From Heterocephalus glaber (Eukaryota; Chordata; Mammalia; Rodentia; Bathyergidae): DNA of 64,000 nucleotides. Positions 55,014 to 64,000 of this stretch are shown here, in pieces (position 1 is the first letter of the stretch; every line of letters starts with the position of its first letter). The DNA is taken from positions 7,708,263 through 7,772,262 of the forward strand of contig NW_004624742.1 in the NCBI RefSeq assembly GCF_000247695.1. The letters are read 5' to 3'. A program made the position numbers and the translations under genes. Under the pieces are notes generated by a model. The model was not told the DNA's origin. It saw only the letters and a program-made list of their open reading frames with translations, and ran no database searches.

Positions 55014-55082
55014 GGGGCAAGGTGAGTGAAAGTGGTAGTGTGCTTGGCTAGCACACACAAGGGACTGGGTTCAATCCTCAGC

Positions 55083-55118
<36 letters not shown>
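55014..55118 (+). mobile_element. Old ID-type SINE with (CA)n tail
   Basis: gtggtagtgtgcttggctag, gactgggttcaatcctcagc, then a 34-bp CA run in place of the A-tail (55084-55118). Confidence 0.75.
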
Positions 55119-55120
<2 letters not shown>

Positions 55121-55459
55121 GTTACAGCAGGTGACAAGTTAATAAATTCCACACCATCAAAGTTAATTTTAAAATATAGGATTTTTATGTGCAGAGATAA
55201 GGAAGAAATGAGAAGTTATGACTAGGACCTATTCCCGAGGAAGGTGTCAGAGAAGCCCTACCAGTGAGCTTGAGAAGGGCTGGATGAAAGGACCTAGAGA
55301 CCCTTGTCTCCAACTTCTAATCCTTTGCTAAGTATTTTATGTTCCAACATTGCAACACCATCTTCTGTTCCCTGAACAAACTGTGTATTTGCACCTTTGA
55401 ATTCCTTTTCTCATGTCATACTGTTTCCGCTCTTCTCTTTCAGTCCACTATAAATGTTT

Positions 55460-55660
55460 CCTCTTTTTTTCTTTTTGTGATACTAGAGCTTGAAGCCAGG
55501 CCCTTTACACTGACCTTCATCCCCAGTTATTCATTCCTTATTCTGAGATAAAGTCTTGCTAAATAGTTAAGTTGCATGAGCTGGGGTTTGAATTTGCAAT
55601 CCCCCTGTGTCAGCCTTCTAGAATGCTGGAATTATAGGTATGTGCTACCGGGCCTGGCTT
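55460..55660 (-). mobile_element. B1-ID dimer SINE, antisense
   Basis: ID part tgatactagagcttgaagcc with catccccag; B1 part gagataaagtcttgctaaat, agaatgctggaattataggt. Confidence 0.8.
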
Positions 55661-55824
55661 TAAATGTTACATCTTTTTAAAAGCCATTCCTTAAATCCTT
55701 TTTTTTTGTGCTCGTTTTTCAAACTCTAAGATATATTTAGAAAAAAGTTCCAGCAATTCCTATAATATTCAGTGGCATATTCATGAACCTTTTCATTTTA
55801 AGCTCACAAATAACTTGATACGTT

Positions 55825-56430
55825 TTTATTGAGGTTAAAAAAAATCTCACAATGTAAAACAAACCATTTTCAAATGTGCAACTCGGTGGCCTTTAGTACT
55901 GATTCAGGGTTATATAACCATCAATTTATCTAGCTCTGAAATATTTTTATTACTTCAAATGCAAACCCTGTTTTGAAAAGGGGAATTGTGACTCTTCCAA
56001 CTTTATTCTTTTTTGAGATTGTTTTGGGTATTTGGGCTCCCTTGAAATACTGTATGAATTTTAGTATCGGCTGTTGAGTTATTGATAGGGATTACATATA
56101 ATCTGTAGATAGCTTTGGGAAATATTAACAACTTCACAGCCTTGAGTGTGCCAATCCATGAATATGGGATATCTTTGGATTTATGAAGGTCTTCTTCAAT
56201 TTCTTTCAGTAATGTTTTGTAATTTTCAGTGTATGAGTCTTGCACTTCTCTGGTTAAATGCATTTTAAGTATTTTATTCTTTTTGATGTTATTATTAATG
56301 TCATGTTTAGGTTATTCATTGCTAGTGTACAAAAATATGTGATTCTTTTAGTATATATTATACCCTGCAACTTTGTTGAATTCTTTTATTAGATTAATTC
56401 ATTTTTCACATATCATTTATGTGAAATTCA
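55825..56430 (-). mobile_element. L1 fragment, ORF2 and 3' end, antisense
   Basis: The 86-codon stretch at 56003-56263 (minus) reads HLTREVQDSYTENYKTLLKE and SKDIPYSWIGTLKAVKLLIF, the ORF2 region downstream of the reverse transcriptase. Flanking sequence at 55825-55980 resembles an L1 3' end. Confidence 0.8.
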
Positions 56431-56670
56431 CATTTCTCTATATCAAATCATGATCCTTAAATTCTTGAACAGAATTTTCTTCACTCTATATAAACTTACT
56501 AACAATTTTACAGTTGCATTTCTGTTACAATTAGTGAGTAAGTTGGTTGTATCCTTGCCCAATTCCTTGTTCATATGCCTTAGGTGTGAAGATCCTTGTT
56601 CATCCTCTTTAGACGGCCTGTACATTGGTCACTATGTATGTTGAGGGGAAGGAGCACTAGCCATATCACT

Positions 56671-56694
56671 ACACACACACACACACACACACAC
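56671..56694. repeat. (AC)12 microsatellite
   Basis: Short AC run. Confidence 0.9.
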
Positions 56695-57164
56695 GTGCAA
56701 AAAGACTTGGGCTGAAATTAGTTGCCCAGAAATTCATTTGTACAAAACCACCATACCATACAATTATTTTGGAGAGTAACAGACAGTAGTGTTGAGTCCT
56801 GATTTCCCAATGCTTTTCTATTTTGCCTCTAAATAATTCTTTCTCTCCATATTCTTTAGGGAATCCACAAACACTTAGGGAAGGAAGTCAAGAACTAGGA
56901 ATTACTACTTATAACAAAGTAGCCAAACAAAGTAATTACTACTCAAGGGCTCTAAGGACTTTGTTACAGAGCCAGAACCATGGAAAACTGAAAACAGCTG
57001 GTATGACAGCATTAATGGGATGTGTTTTATACACATGGCAAGATATCTTTCCCTGGATATAATATAGAACTTCAAAAACATGCAGGAGTCTCTGGAAGTT
57101 GAAAGGAATAGAAATAAAATAATAACTCATCTTTATTAAACCCAATATCTTAATAAGTGTTCAA

Positions 57165-57330
57165 AAGCACATTACATGTAATGACTCATTTTATCCACCT
57201 AACAATCCTATGATGTAGGTACTGTGATCATCCCTCAGTTTATTAGGTGAGGAAAGTGAGAGAGTAAAGTACTTGCCCAAAATCACACAGCTAATAAAGG
57301 ATAGAGTTGGCCTGGCTCCAGAGCCCAGGC
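57165..57330 (+). mobile_element. MIR SINE
   Basis: aacaatcctatgatgtaggt, gaggaaagtgagagagtaaa and gcccaaaatcacacagctaa are the MIR signature. Confidence 0.85.
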
Positions 57331-57364
57331 TTGCCTCCCTGTCTTTTGAGGTACTTACTGAGGT

Positions 57365-57535
57365 GTACTGAGGAGCTATTGTGTGCCAGGAATTTTTGGG
57401 GACACTTTATATGCGTTATCTCTGATCTTTACAACAGGATGAGTTGTGCCCTTTTCTAAATGAGGATTACTAGAGAGAATTAAAGTTATTTGCCCAATGC
57501 TATACAAGCAGCAATTGCTTGCTCCATATTTATGG
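57365..57535 (+). mobile_element. MIR SINE relic
   Basis: attgtgtgccaggaattttt, gttatctctgatctttacaa, atttgcccaatgctatacaa. Confidence 0.75.
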
Positions 57536-58084
57536 TGTATATTATAAAATCACGCTTGGATCTACTGATGTATGGAACCAACCTTTTAGACCCAACATCA
57601 CCATCCAGGTCTTCAGGTTAAAAAAAAAAAGACTTTACTAATCTATAGGTGAATTCATATAACTCAGTATAATGTGATCAGAGAGAAGCACATGATCATG
57701 AATGCTTTGTCATGTGCTCCAGATCTTCCTCAGATTAGAAAAGCTGATTGGTTTGTATGAATTTCCTTTCTAAGAAATCAAAAGTTCCAAATTCAAAGAT
57801 GCATTCAAAATATACCAGTCACCTTCCTTCCTGGCCTATATGTTAAAGTATAATTTTCTGCAAAACAAGAGCGTTATTTTCTTATAATAGTTCAGTTAAA
57901 ACTCTGAATTATAGCCATTTGTTTTATCTTACTAGTGTGTTACAGCCCACCATAAAATTTAACTTGCCAAGTAAATGAGAACAAGCTGGCTGTGACATCT
58001 GTCCATCCTGCTGACTGCCATAATAAAGTCTACAAGGAGTCGAGTTCTTCTGCTGGCATACACCAATCTTGTCAAGTAGGTCAC

Positions 58085-58215
58085 CCCACCTGGCTGAGTC
58101 TCTCCCACTAGATAGTGAGCCCCCTCAGAATTGGAGATCTCTTCTTTGTGTCTCCAGCCTTCTGGCACCACATATGACACATGGTAGACTGTTTAAAATG
58201 TTTGTGGAATGAATA
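58085..58215 (+). mobile_element. L2 3'-end relic
   Basis: tagatagtgagccccctcag, gacacatggtagactgttta and gtttgtggaatgaataa match the L2 3' tail. Confidence 0.6.
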
Positions 58216-58621
58216 AAAAAGAAACAAACCCACAGCCAGCTCTTGTATTCATATGGGTTCTATTATGCGTTAAAGCAACATCTAGAAATAAAAATACAGA
58301 CACAACATCATTTAAACACGATTGTATGCAATCTAAACCCCTGGTAGAGTGAGAGCTCCCCCGCACTACCCCCTGCCCCCAACGTGCCACTTACAAACTG
58401 AAACAGGCACAATCCTAGGATAACCAGTAGAGGGCACCACACACCAAAATGTAGTCAAGATTTGACTACAGAATTTGAGCACCAGTTCTGGTTCTTACTA
58501 GTATGTAGATTCTAAAATGGACACCCAGGAGAGAATAGCCTGCTGGTCTATGCCTCCTGTATATGTGCATATCTGTTTTGGTATAGTCATAAATATAGAT
58601 ATTCCTTGTTTTCCTCATTTC

Positions 58622-58716
58622 TTTTTTTTTTTTCTTTTTTTTGGTACCGGGGATCGAATTCGGGTCCTTGCTCTTGCGCAGCAGGCAGCGAAACCACTGA
58701 GCTAAATCCCCAGCCC
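58622..58716 (-). mobile_element. ID-like tRNA-derived SINE
   Basis: T-rich tail, ggtaccggggatcgaattcg, gagctaaatccccagccc. Perfect 15-bp duplication tgttttcctcatttc at 58607-58621 and 58717-58731. Confidence 0.93.
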
Positions 58717-58759
58717 TGTTTTCCTCATTTCATTAGTGGGTTTTTGTTGTTGTTGCCGG

Positions 58760-58955
58760 TTGGTTGGTGTTTATTCGTTGCAGTATGATGAGGATGGAGC
58801 CTAGGGATACTCTGCCACAAAGCCACATCTTCACCCCTTTTTAGTTTTTGAAACAGCGTTTTGCTAAATTACCTAGGGTGGCCTTGAATTTGTAATCTTC
58901 TTGCCTCAGCCTCCCAAGTAGCTTGTTTTACAGGCAAGCACCACTACACCCAGAT
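58760..58955 (-). mobile_element. B1-ID dimer SINE, antisense
   Basis: Degenerate ID part (tgatgaggatggagcctagg) then B1 part (tgcctcagcctcccaagtag, aagcaccactacacccag). Confidence 0.75.
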
Positions 58956-60017
58956 AGGTTGCAGTTTTACAGATGACTTTGAAACCATGAAACAATGAAA
59001 AATGCTTCTTAGAATGGTAAATTGGAAAAGCAAGATACAAAATTGCATATGAAATCTGATAACTGCTATGTTAATAAATTTTTTGAATGGTAAAGCACAA
59101 AAATCAAATAGAAAAAATATTCCAAAGGATGAAGTGATTCTTTTTGTAACAACATTGATATGCATATGCATGCATATTTATTCTTGTACCTTCTCCAAAT
59201 TTCATGAGCACTTTGATAATAGCAAACAAGTATTTCACATAAAATAAGATGCAATACTTATTAACAAAGAGTGTTTATAAAAAGTTTTCTTTAGTCAAAT
59301 ACTTTATTTCCTTTTCTGGAGATATAGTTAATGGTAGAGGTGAAAGGGGGTGAGTGCTATGGGCCACTTAGGACAGTAGCTCTGGAATCATTTAGGACAC
59401 CTTTATTAAGTGTCAATTCTCAAGCCTCACTTCAGGGATTCTAATTTGATGATAAACCTAAAACTGTCACCAATGTTTAGTTCTTTTCAAGACATTTACA
59501 GGAAAGATGCTATTTGAAATAAGTTGTTTCATGTTTCAGTAACTTGCACTTAAGTAAATGTAAGGTCTGGAAAAAAGAACTTTAGAGATTGAATAACCAC
59601 ACATGAACTGACTGATCTATGTTGGAAAAAGGCGTAACAACTGCACTGAGTCAGGGCTGGTATGGACATGTGTACGTCTCACAGCTCTAAAAGCTGGCCT
59701 GGCTCCAAGAGTGCTTCTAACTACTCTGCAAGCCTTGGAAGATAATTAGCTAATGACACTACAGTGCTTTTAAACTTGAAACATCAGGTATAAATGCTAC
59801 ACACATGAAGCACACAGAGGTCTTCCCCTGATTGCCAATACTTCTCAACCAGAGAAAATTTGATGCATCTTTTGGACAATTTCTCTTTTGTAACTAAAAT
59901 CTTCCTAATCTTTAAACTGAGAGAAATAAAAGCAATTATTTTTAAATGACTTTTCAATAAATCAAAAACCTACTAAGATGACCCTTTGCACTGTCTCAGA
60001 AGTGAGGCTCCTACCTC

Positions 60018-60046
60018 AACAAAACACCACAATGTGGTGTTTTGTT
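60018..60046. other. Perfect 13-bp inverted repeat
   Basis: aacaaaacaccac, 3-nt spacer, gtggtgttttgtt. Lies directly beside the T-rich tail of a SINE. Confidence 0.9.
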
Positions 60047-60049
60047 TTG

Positions 60050-60132
60050 GGTTTTTTTGGTACCAGGGATCAAACTCAGGACCTTGCTCTTGCAAGGCAG
60101 TCACGTTGCCACTAAGCTAAATCCCAGGCCCA
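60050..60132 (-). mobile_element. ID-like tRNA-derived SINE
   Basis: T-run, ggtaccagggatcaaactca, aagctaaatcccaggccc. Confidence 0.9.
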
Positions 60133-60719
60133 GTACTGTGGTTTTTGTATGGACAAAGTTTAGGCAATTGGCTGCTTCGTGTGGAATGGAAGGTAGGTAT
60201 TACACAGAAGAAGGTCATAGTAGGTGGCCCCATAGGAAGCCTGGAACACCCTACACATCATCTTTTGGGTGTTTTGTTGTATGTTTGGTTTTTGGTTTGA
60301 GATGAGGATCTTGTTATGTTGCCCAGGCCAGTTTCCAATTCACAGGCTCAAGACATTTTCCTGCCTCAGCCTCCAGAGTTTTAACACAAGATTCTGTGTG
60401 CTAGGTAATAAATCACATAGTAGAAAAGAACCTCCAATGAAAAGCAGCAGCCTTTTCTCCCACCTATGCCGCTCCAACTGGGTCAGGAAAACCCTATTTC
60501 ATCAGGTATAAGACCACCTGGGGTTTACTTCCACTGCACTCTGTCTCTCTTCTTGGTTTAGCAACTTAGTCAATAGCAATTGATTTCACCATATGAAAAT
60601 AAGCATATATCATAGACTACCTTCCTCCTCCCAATCTTTAATAGCAATAATTGCATTTTATTTCCTCTATTGGAGCTAAACATATTTTTTTAAATAAGTA
60701 CTAAAATTTATTTTCATTC

Positions 60720-60875
60720 CTTTTTTTTTTTTTTTGAGACTCGGTCTCGCTATATAGTTCAGGCTAGCCTTGAATTCACTAATATAGCCCAAGCTGCCCT
60801 TGAACTTGGAGTGATCCTCCTGCCTCAGCCTCCCAAGTACTGGGATTACAAGTATGCACCACCACCCCGGCTTTA
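60720..60875 (-). mobile_element. B1-type SINE
   Basis: Poly-T, gagactcggtctcgctatat, gcctcagcctcccaagtact, ggattacaagtatgcaccac, with a partial internal duplication like that at 32237-32383. Confidence 0.9.
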
Positions 60876-60994
60876 TTTCTTTTTAATACAGTACCTATAG
60901 ATTTCCTGTCAGCTACACTCTGCCGCTAACAAAATTGTTGATATTTACATTGTCTTCTGCAATCATTTTAAAAATTCCCTACTTTATAGGTTGG

Positions 60995-61374
60995 TGTTAT
61001 GGTTTGGGTCTAGATGTCCCCCCAAACCCTCATGTGGTTATAGGCTTACTCTAGAGTGTGTGAAGCTGGAATTGATTCATGATCCAATGTTAGGCTCAAG
61101 GGCACTAGGATTAAGGGTGTGAGTGCTTCCCGCCCTAAGTAGTCTGAATAAGATAAAAGGGCCAGGGAGGAGCTATTAACTTCTCTTGTTACCTTTGCTG
61201 CCTGGTGTGTGCCATGTTGTTTCTGCTCTGCCATGTGTATTTGTTGTCTCTGCCTTGGAGTTGGCCGATTATGAACTGAAACCTCTACCAACTGTAAGCC
61301 AAATAAACCCCTTCCCCTTTAACTTTGGGTGTCTGGTATTTTTTCTCAGCAATGAGAGAAAAGTAACTAACACA
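60995..61374 (+). mobile_element. MaLR-like solo LTR, complete
   Basis: 380 bp beginning tgttatggtttgggtctaga and ending aagtaactaacaca, with TG...CA ends. Flanked by gttgg and gtagg, a possible 5-bp duplication with one change. Internal aactgtaagccaaataaacc includes the polyadenylation signal. No internal coding part. Confidence 0.7.
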
Positions 61375-61886
61375 GTAGGCTTTAAAAATTAAAAACCTAT
61401 ATACTTCCGAGAGAGAGTATAGCCCATCAGTTGCTCGTATTCATGTCTGCTTGGGATTTGTTCATGTATGGTTTATTGCTCAGAATTTTTTTCTCTCAAG
61501 TTTTTAATTGTCATTTTATCTTGTGCATTCTAGCCTGAGGCATTTTCTGCTGGTTTTATCTTACCAGGAAAAAGAACACAGAAAATTTGTTACATGCCTA
61601 AGGCATGAGAATATTAGACTCCTTTCTGACTGTTTTAACCATTAATTTCCCTTTTTGCTTTTTTCTAGAAATTTATTGAAATCTCCAGTCTGTTGGTTTC
61701 TACTTCTCCCCAACATACACTATTGTTGTTGTTTCTGCACTGCCTGCTCTTATCTCAGTGGAGGTTTGAGGAGAGGCATTTGCTTACAGGTTTCTTCTCT
61801 CTACAAATAAAGGCTTACTTCACCTTCTGTAGTTTCATCAAAGGTGCTTCAAGCAAGTGTATCAGTAGCTCAGATCTCATTTAGAC

Positions 61887-62002
61887 TATGGAGGTACCCA
61901 CCTGTAATTCCAGCTACTCAGGAGGCTGAGCAGGAGGATAGCTATAGCCTAGGAGTTCAAAGGCAGCCTAGGCAACACAGTGAAACTCTAACTCAACACA
62001 TC
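61887..62002 (+). mobile_element. B1-type SINE
   Basis: cacctgtaattccagctact, caggaggctgagcaggagga, agcctaggcaacacagtgaa, followed by a trinucleotide repeat. Confidence 0.85.

Positions 62003-62053
<51 letters not shown>
62003..62053. repeat. (ATG)17 microsatellite
   Basis: Uninterrupted 51-bp ATG run directly at the tail of the B1 SINE. Confidence 0.95.
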
Positions 62054-62568
62054 CAGATGCAGCACAGAGTCTTACTCTGGATTATATCTAGTTTTTAAAG
62101 AGAAAGTAATAGTTGGACTGGGATTACAGATGTGTTCTGCCATGCCTAGATTAATTTAATTTTTAAAACTCAAAGTACTGAGTAAGAAGTCCTTTTCCAT
62201 GTCTCACATTGGCCTCTACAACTACTCATTGTTCCCCTAGGGCAGCTCTACAAGGAACCACTAGAGGATAAAACCAAAGAACCTACCAACAAAGACCTTT
62301 TTAACCTATAAAACCCATGGCACTCGTGAATTGCAACCATCTCTCTGAATCACATATTGAAAATATGTCCCAGCTCTGTGATGCATGAGAGCTCACCTCT
62401 GCACACTTCTGAGTTGCTAATTTATCTGCAAATGAGGACAACTGTAACTCAGCAAAATTTTTTATATATGAGAGACAACCCTCATCTCCCTTAGCAACTT
62501 CTCTCCATCCTCTACAATCTTATAAACTGTACTTTGAGTTAATTATTTGATACTAGGATCTTCTAATG

Positions 62569-62570
<2 letters not shown>

Positions 62571-62601
<31 letters not shown>
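62571..62601. repeat. (TC)n microsatellite
   Basis: About 30 bp TC run at the T-side of the neighbouring SINE. Confidence 0.9.
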
Positions 62602-62604
<3 letters not shown>

Positions 62605-62655
62605 GGACTTTGCGCTTACGCAGGCGGTGGAACCACTGAGCTAAATCCCCAGCCC
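62602..62655 (-). mobile_element. Partly deleted ID-like SINE
   Basis: gggactttgcgcttacgcag and gagctaaatccccagccc; the ggtacc and B-box region is missing. aaatctctct lies on both sides. Confidence 0.8.
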
Positions 62656-62705
62656 GAAAAAAATCTCTCTTGTTGCTCAAATGAAATGTTCAAAAATCTC
62701 CAAAT

Positions 62706-62795
62706 GGGGCTGGGAGTGTAGTCCAGTGGTAGAGAGCATGCTCAGCACGCACAAGACCTTAGCTTCAATCCCAGAACTTACTCCCCAAAAGAAAA
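62706..62795 (+). mobile_element. ID-type SINE (older subfamily)
   Basis: ggggctgggagtgtagtcca, gtggtagagagcatgctcag, gcttcaatcccag. Confidence 0.8.
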
Positions 62796-62832
62796 ATACA
62801 AAATGGGGGGGAGCAAAAGTAATCAGAATATT

Positions 62833-62922
62833 GGGCCGGGGATTTAGCTCAGTGGTTCTGGTACCTGCCTCGCAAGCACAAGGTCCCAAGTTCAATCCCT
62901 GGTACCAAAAAAAAAAAAAAAA
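62833..62922 (+). mobile_element. ID-like tRNA-derived SINE
   Basis: ggccggggatttagctcagt to ccctggtacc and about 18 A. Perfect 17-bp duplication aaagtaatcagaatatt at 62816-62832 and 62923-62939. Confidence 0.95.
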
Positions 62923-63239
62923 AAAGTAATCAGAATATTTTATATGCATGTGTGAAACTGCCAAAGTGAAACTCATTAATCTGGATAACCAATATGCACT
63001 AATAAAAAAGTGTGAAGAAAATCTCAAATAGTTTGCCCTCAAAACCAATGAATATCTAAATAAGAATGATAAAACATCCAAAGAAAAGCTATTTAAAGAA
63101 TATGTGGTTAAGAAGAAATAGCTGGCTATTATAGAACTATTAATAGCATGAAAGCTTGGTGTTAGAAAAATATGATGGTCAAGTTGGGAAAGCAGAATAT
63201 AGATCAGGTAACAAATGAACTTAGTGTGCAACAATTTTG

Positions 63240-63370
63240 TTACATCACTGTTATTTCATTATATAATATAATTATATATTAAAACAATAAAATAATTATA
63301 TTAATATAAAATATAATTTATAATAAATTAATCGTATCAATATATAATAATATAATGTTGTATAATGTGA
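63240..63370. repeat. AT-rich low-complexity stretch
   Basis: About 130 bp of almost pure A/T with tataatata motifs. Confidence 0.85.
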
Positions 63371-63499
63371 CAGCATTATATTTGTTGTCCAAATTTAATG
63401 CATCTCATAGCCACCAAAGAAAACTGACAAAGTGGATGAGGAGTAGGTGGGAGCTGAAGTACATAATCATCCAGCATTTGGGTCCTAGCTCTGCTGGAG

Positions 63500-63665
63500 T
63501 AAATTTCAACAAGTTTCACTCTGAGGTAGTTTATGTATTTATAAAGAGAAGTAGCAATGGTGTCCCACAGCTCATGACTGTGAGGATTCAATGAAATAAT
63601 CCATTTAGCACATTGTCTGATAAATAGTAAGCACTTAATAAACATTCTTATCATCATCATTATTC
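63500..63665 (+). mobile_element. MIR-like relic
   Basis: gtgaggattcaatgaaataa, ttagcacattgtctgataaa and agtaagcacttaataaacat follow the MIR 3' half. Confidence 0.7.
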
Positions 63666-63794
63666 TGGCTTTTGACAATCCACTTTTCCTTTCTCCTTTT
63701 AGGAGTCTCATTATCAGTGTTACAAGGGGTCTAATATGTGTGCATGTGTATGTGCATGCACAAGTGAGTGTGTTGTTTCTGAAAGAACTGTGCA

Positions 63795-63985
63795 GAAGGT
63801 ATGGTGGTGCACACCTGTAATGCTAGCTGCTCCAGAGGCTGAGGCAGGAGGATTGAAAGTGTAAGGCCAGACTATCCAATTTAGCAAGACCCTTTTCTGT
63901 CTCAAAATAAAATTTAAAAAGGGGTAGGGATATAGGTCAGTGATAGATTGTCCCTGAACTTGACCCCCAGTACTGTGACAAAACA
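63795..63985 (+). mobile_element. B1-ID dimer SINE
   Basis: gtatggtggtgcacacctgt, agaggctgaggcaggagga, A-rich linker, ggtagggatataggtcagtg. Confidence 0.88.
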
Positions 63986-64000
63986 AAGAACTGTATTTTC

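Larger units (their letters stand above)
52140..64000. other. Upstream intergenic region
   Basis: No supported protein-coding gene. Apart from the repeats listed, 52830-53380, 53730-54480, 56440-57160, 57540-58080, 58960-60010 and 61380-61880 are ordinary AT-rich or L2-like diverged sequence in which I see nothing definite. Confidence 0.65.

Noticed and set aside
62677..63234. 185-codon minus-strand open frame
   Set aside because: Includes the reverse translation of an ID-like SINE and poly-T (Phe run); not a gene.

Overview
The window is a piece of a mammalian, almost certainly rodent, nuclear genome. The evidence is a split protein-coding gene with GT-AG introns, dozens of short tRNA-derived ID-like SINEs ending in a GGTACC-A(n) tail, B1-type and B1-ID dimer SINEs, L1, L2 and MIR remnants, hAT relics and MaLR-like solo LTRs. 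The ID-like subfamily and the B1-ID dimers would fit a beaver/castorimorph or a squirrel-related rodent; the sequence alone does not settle the species.

One gene fills most of the window. It is the minus-strand orthologue of ZNF326 (ZIRD, a subunit of the DBIRD complex). I could place all 12 coding exons with splice sites and continuous reading phase, from the ATG at 51758-51760 in a CpG island down to a TAA at 6535-6537. The predicted protein is 581 aa, one short of the 582 aa I recall for the human protein. In order it has an N-terminal Tyr/Gly/Ser-rich region with an MDRDYG repeat, an RG-rich stretch, a basic nuclear-localisation region, two AKAP95-type C2H2 zinc fingers and a Glu-rich C-terminal tail.

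Layout: 1-4080 is downstream flank with an L1 3' piece, a ~100-bp L1 tail and a clean hAT MITE. 4080-6534 is repeat-poor sequence holding the 3' UTR. 6535-22600 holds exons 12 to 10. The intron between exons 12 and 11 carries a dead but near-full-length L1 (about 8.95-15.76 kb) and a retrocopy of MARK3 nested in an older MaLR-like LTR (18.65-20.17 kb). 22.6-36.3 kb holds exons 9 to 6, with old antisense L1s and an unexplained CpG-rich insert at 33.87-34.46 kb. 35.1-42.6 kb is nearly free of interspersed repeats and spans exons 6 to 3. 42.6-51.7 kb covers introns 2 and 1, exon 2 and exon 1. 51.4-52.2 kb is the CpG-island promoter. 52.2-64 kb is upstream intergenic sequence full of SINEs, microsatellites, L1/L2/MIR fragments and a solo LTR.

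I found no bacterial-style operons, CRISPR arrays, functional RNA genes or a complete second protein-coding gene. The most unusual items are the CpG-rich insert without a poly-A tail inside an antisense L1, the MARK3 retrocopy with a large internal deletion, the 36-nt duplicated exon 3 beside a 94-nt intron, and a 98-bp tandem duplication next to exon 2.
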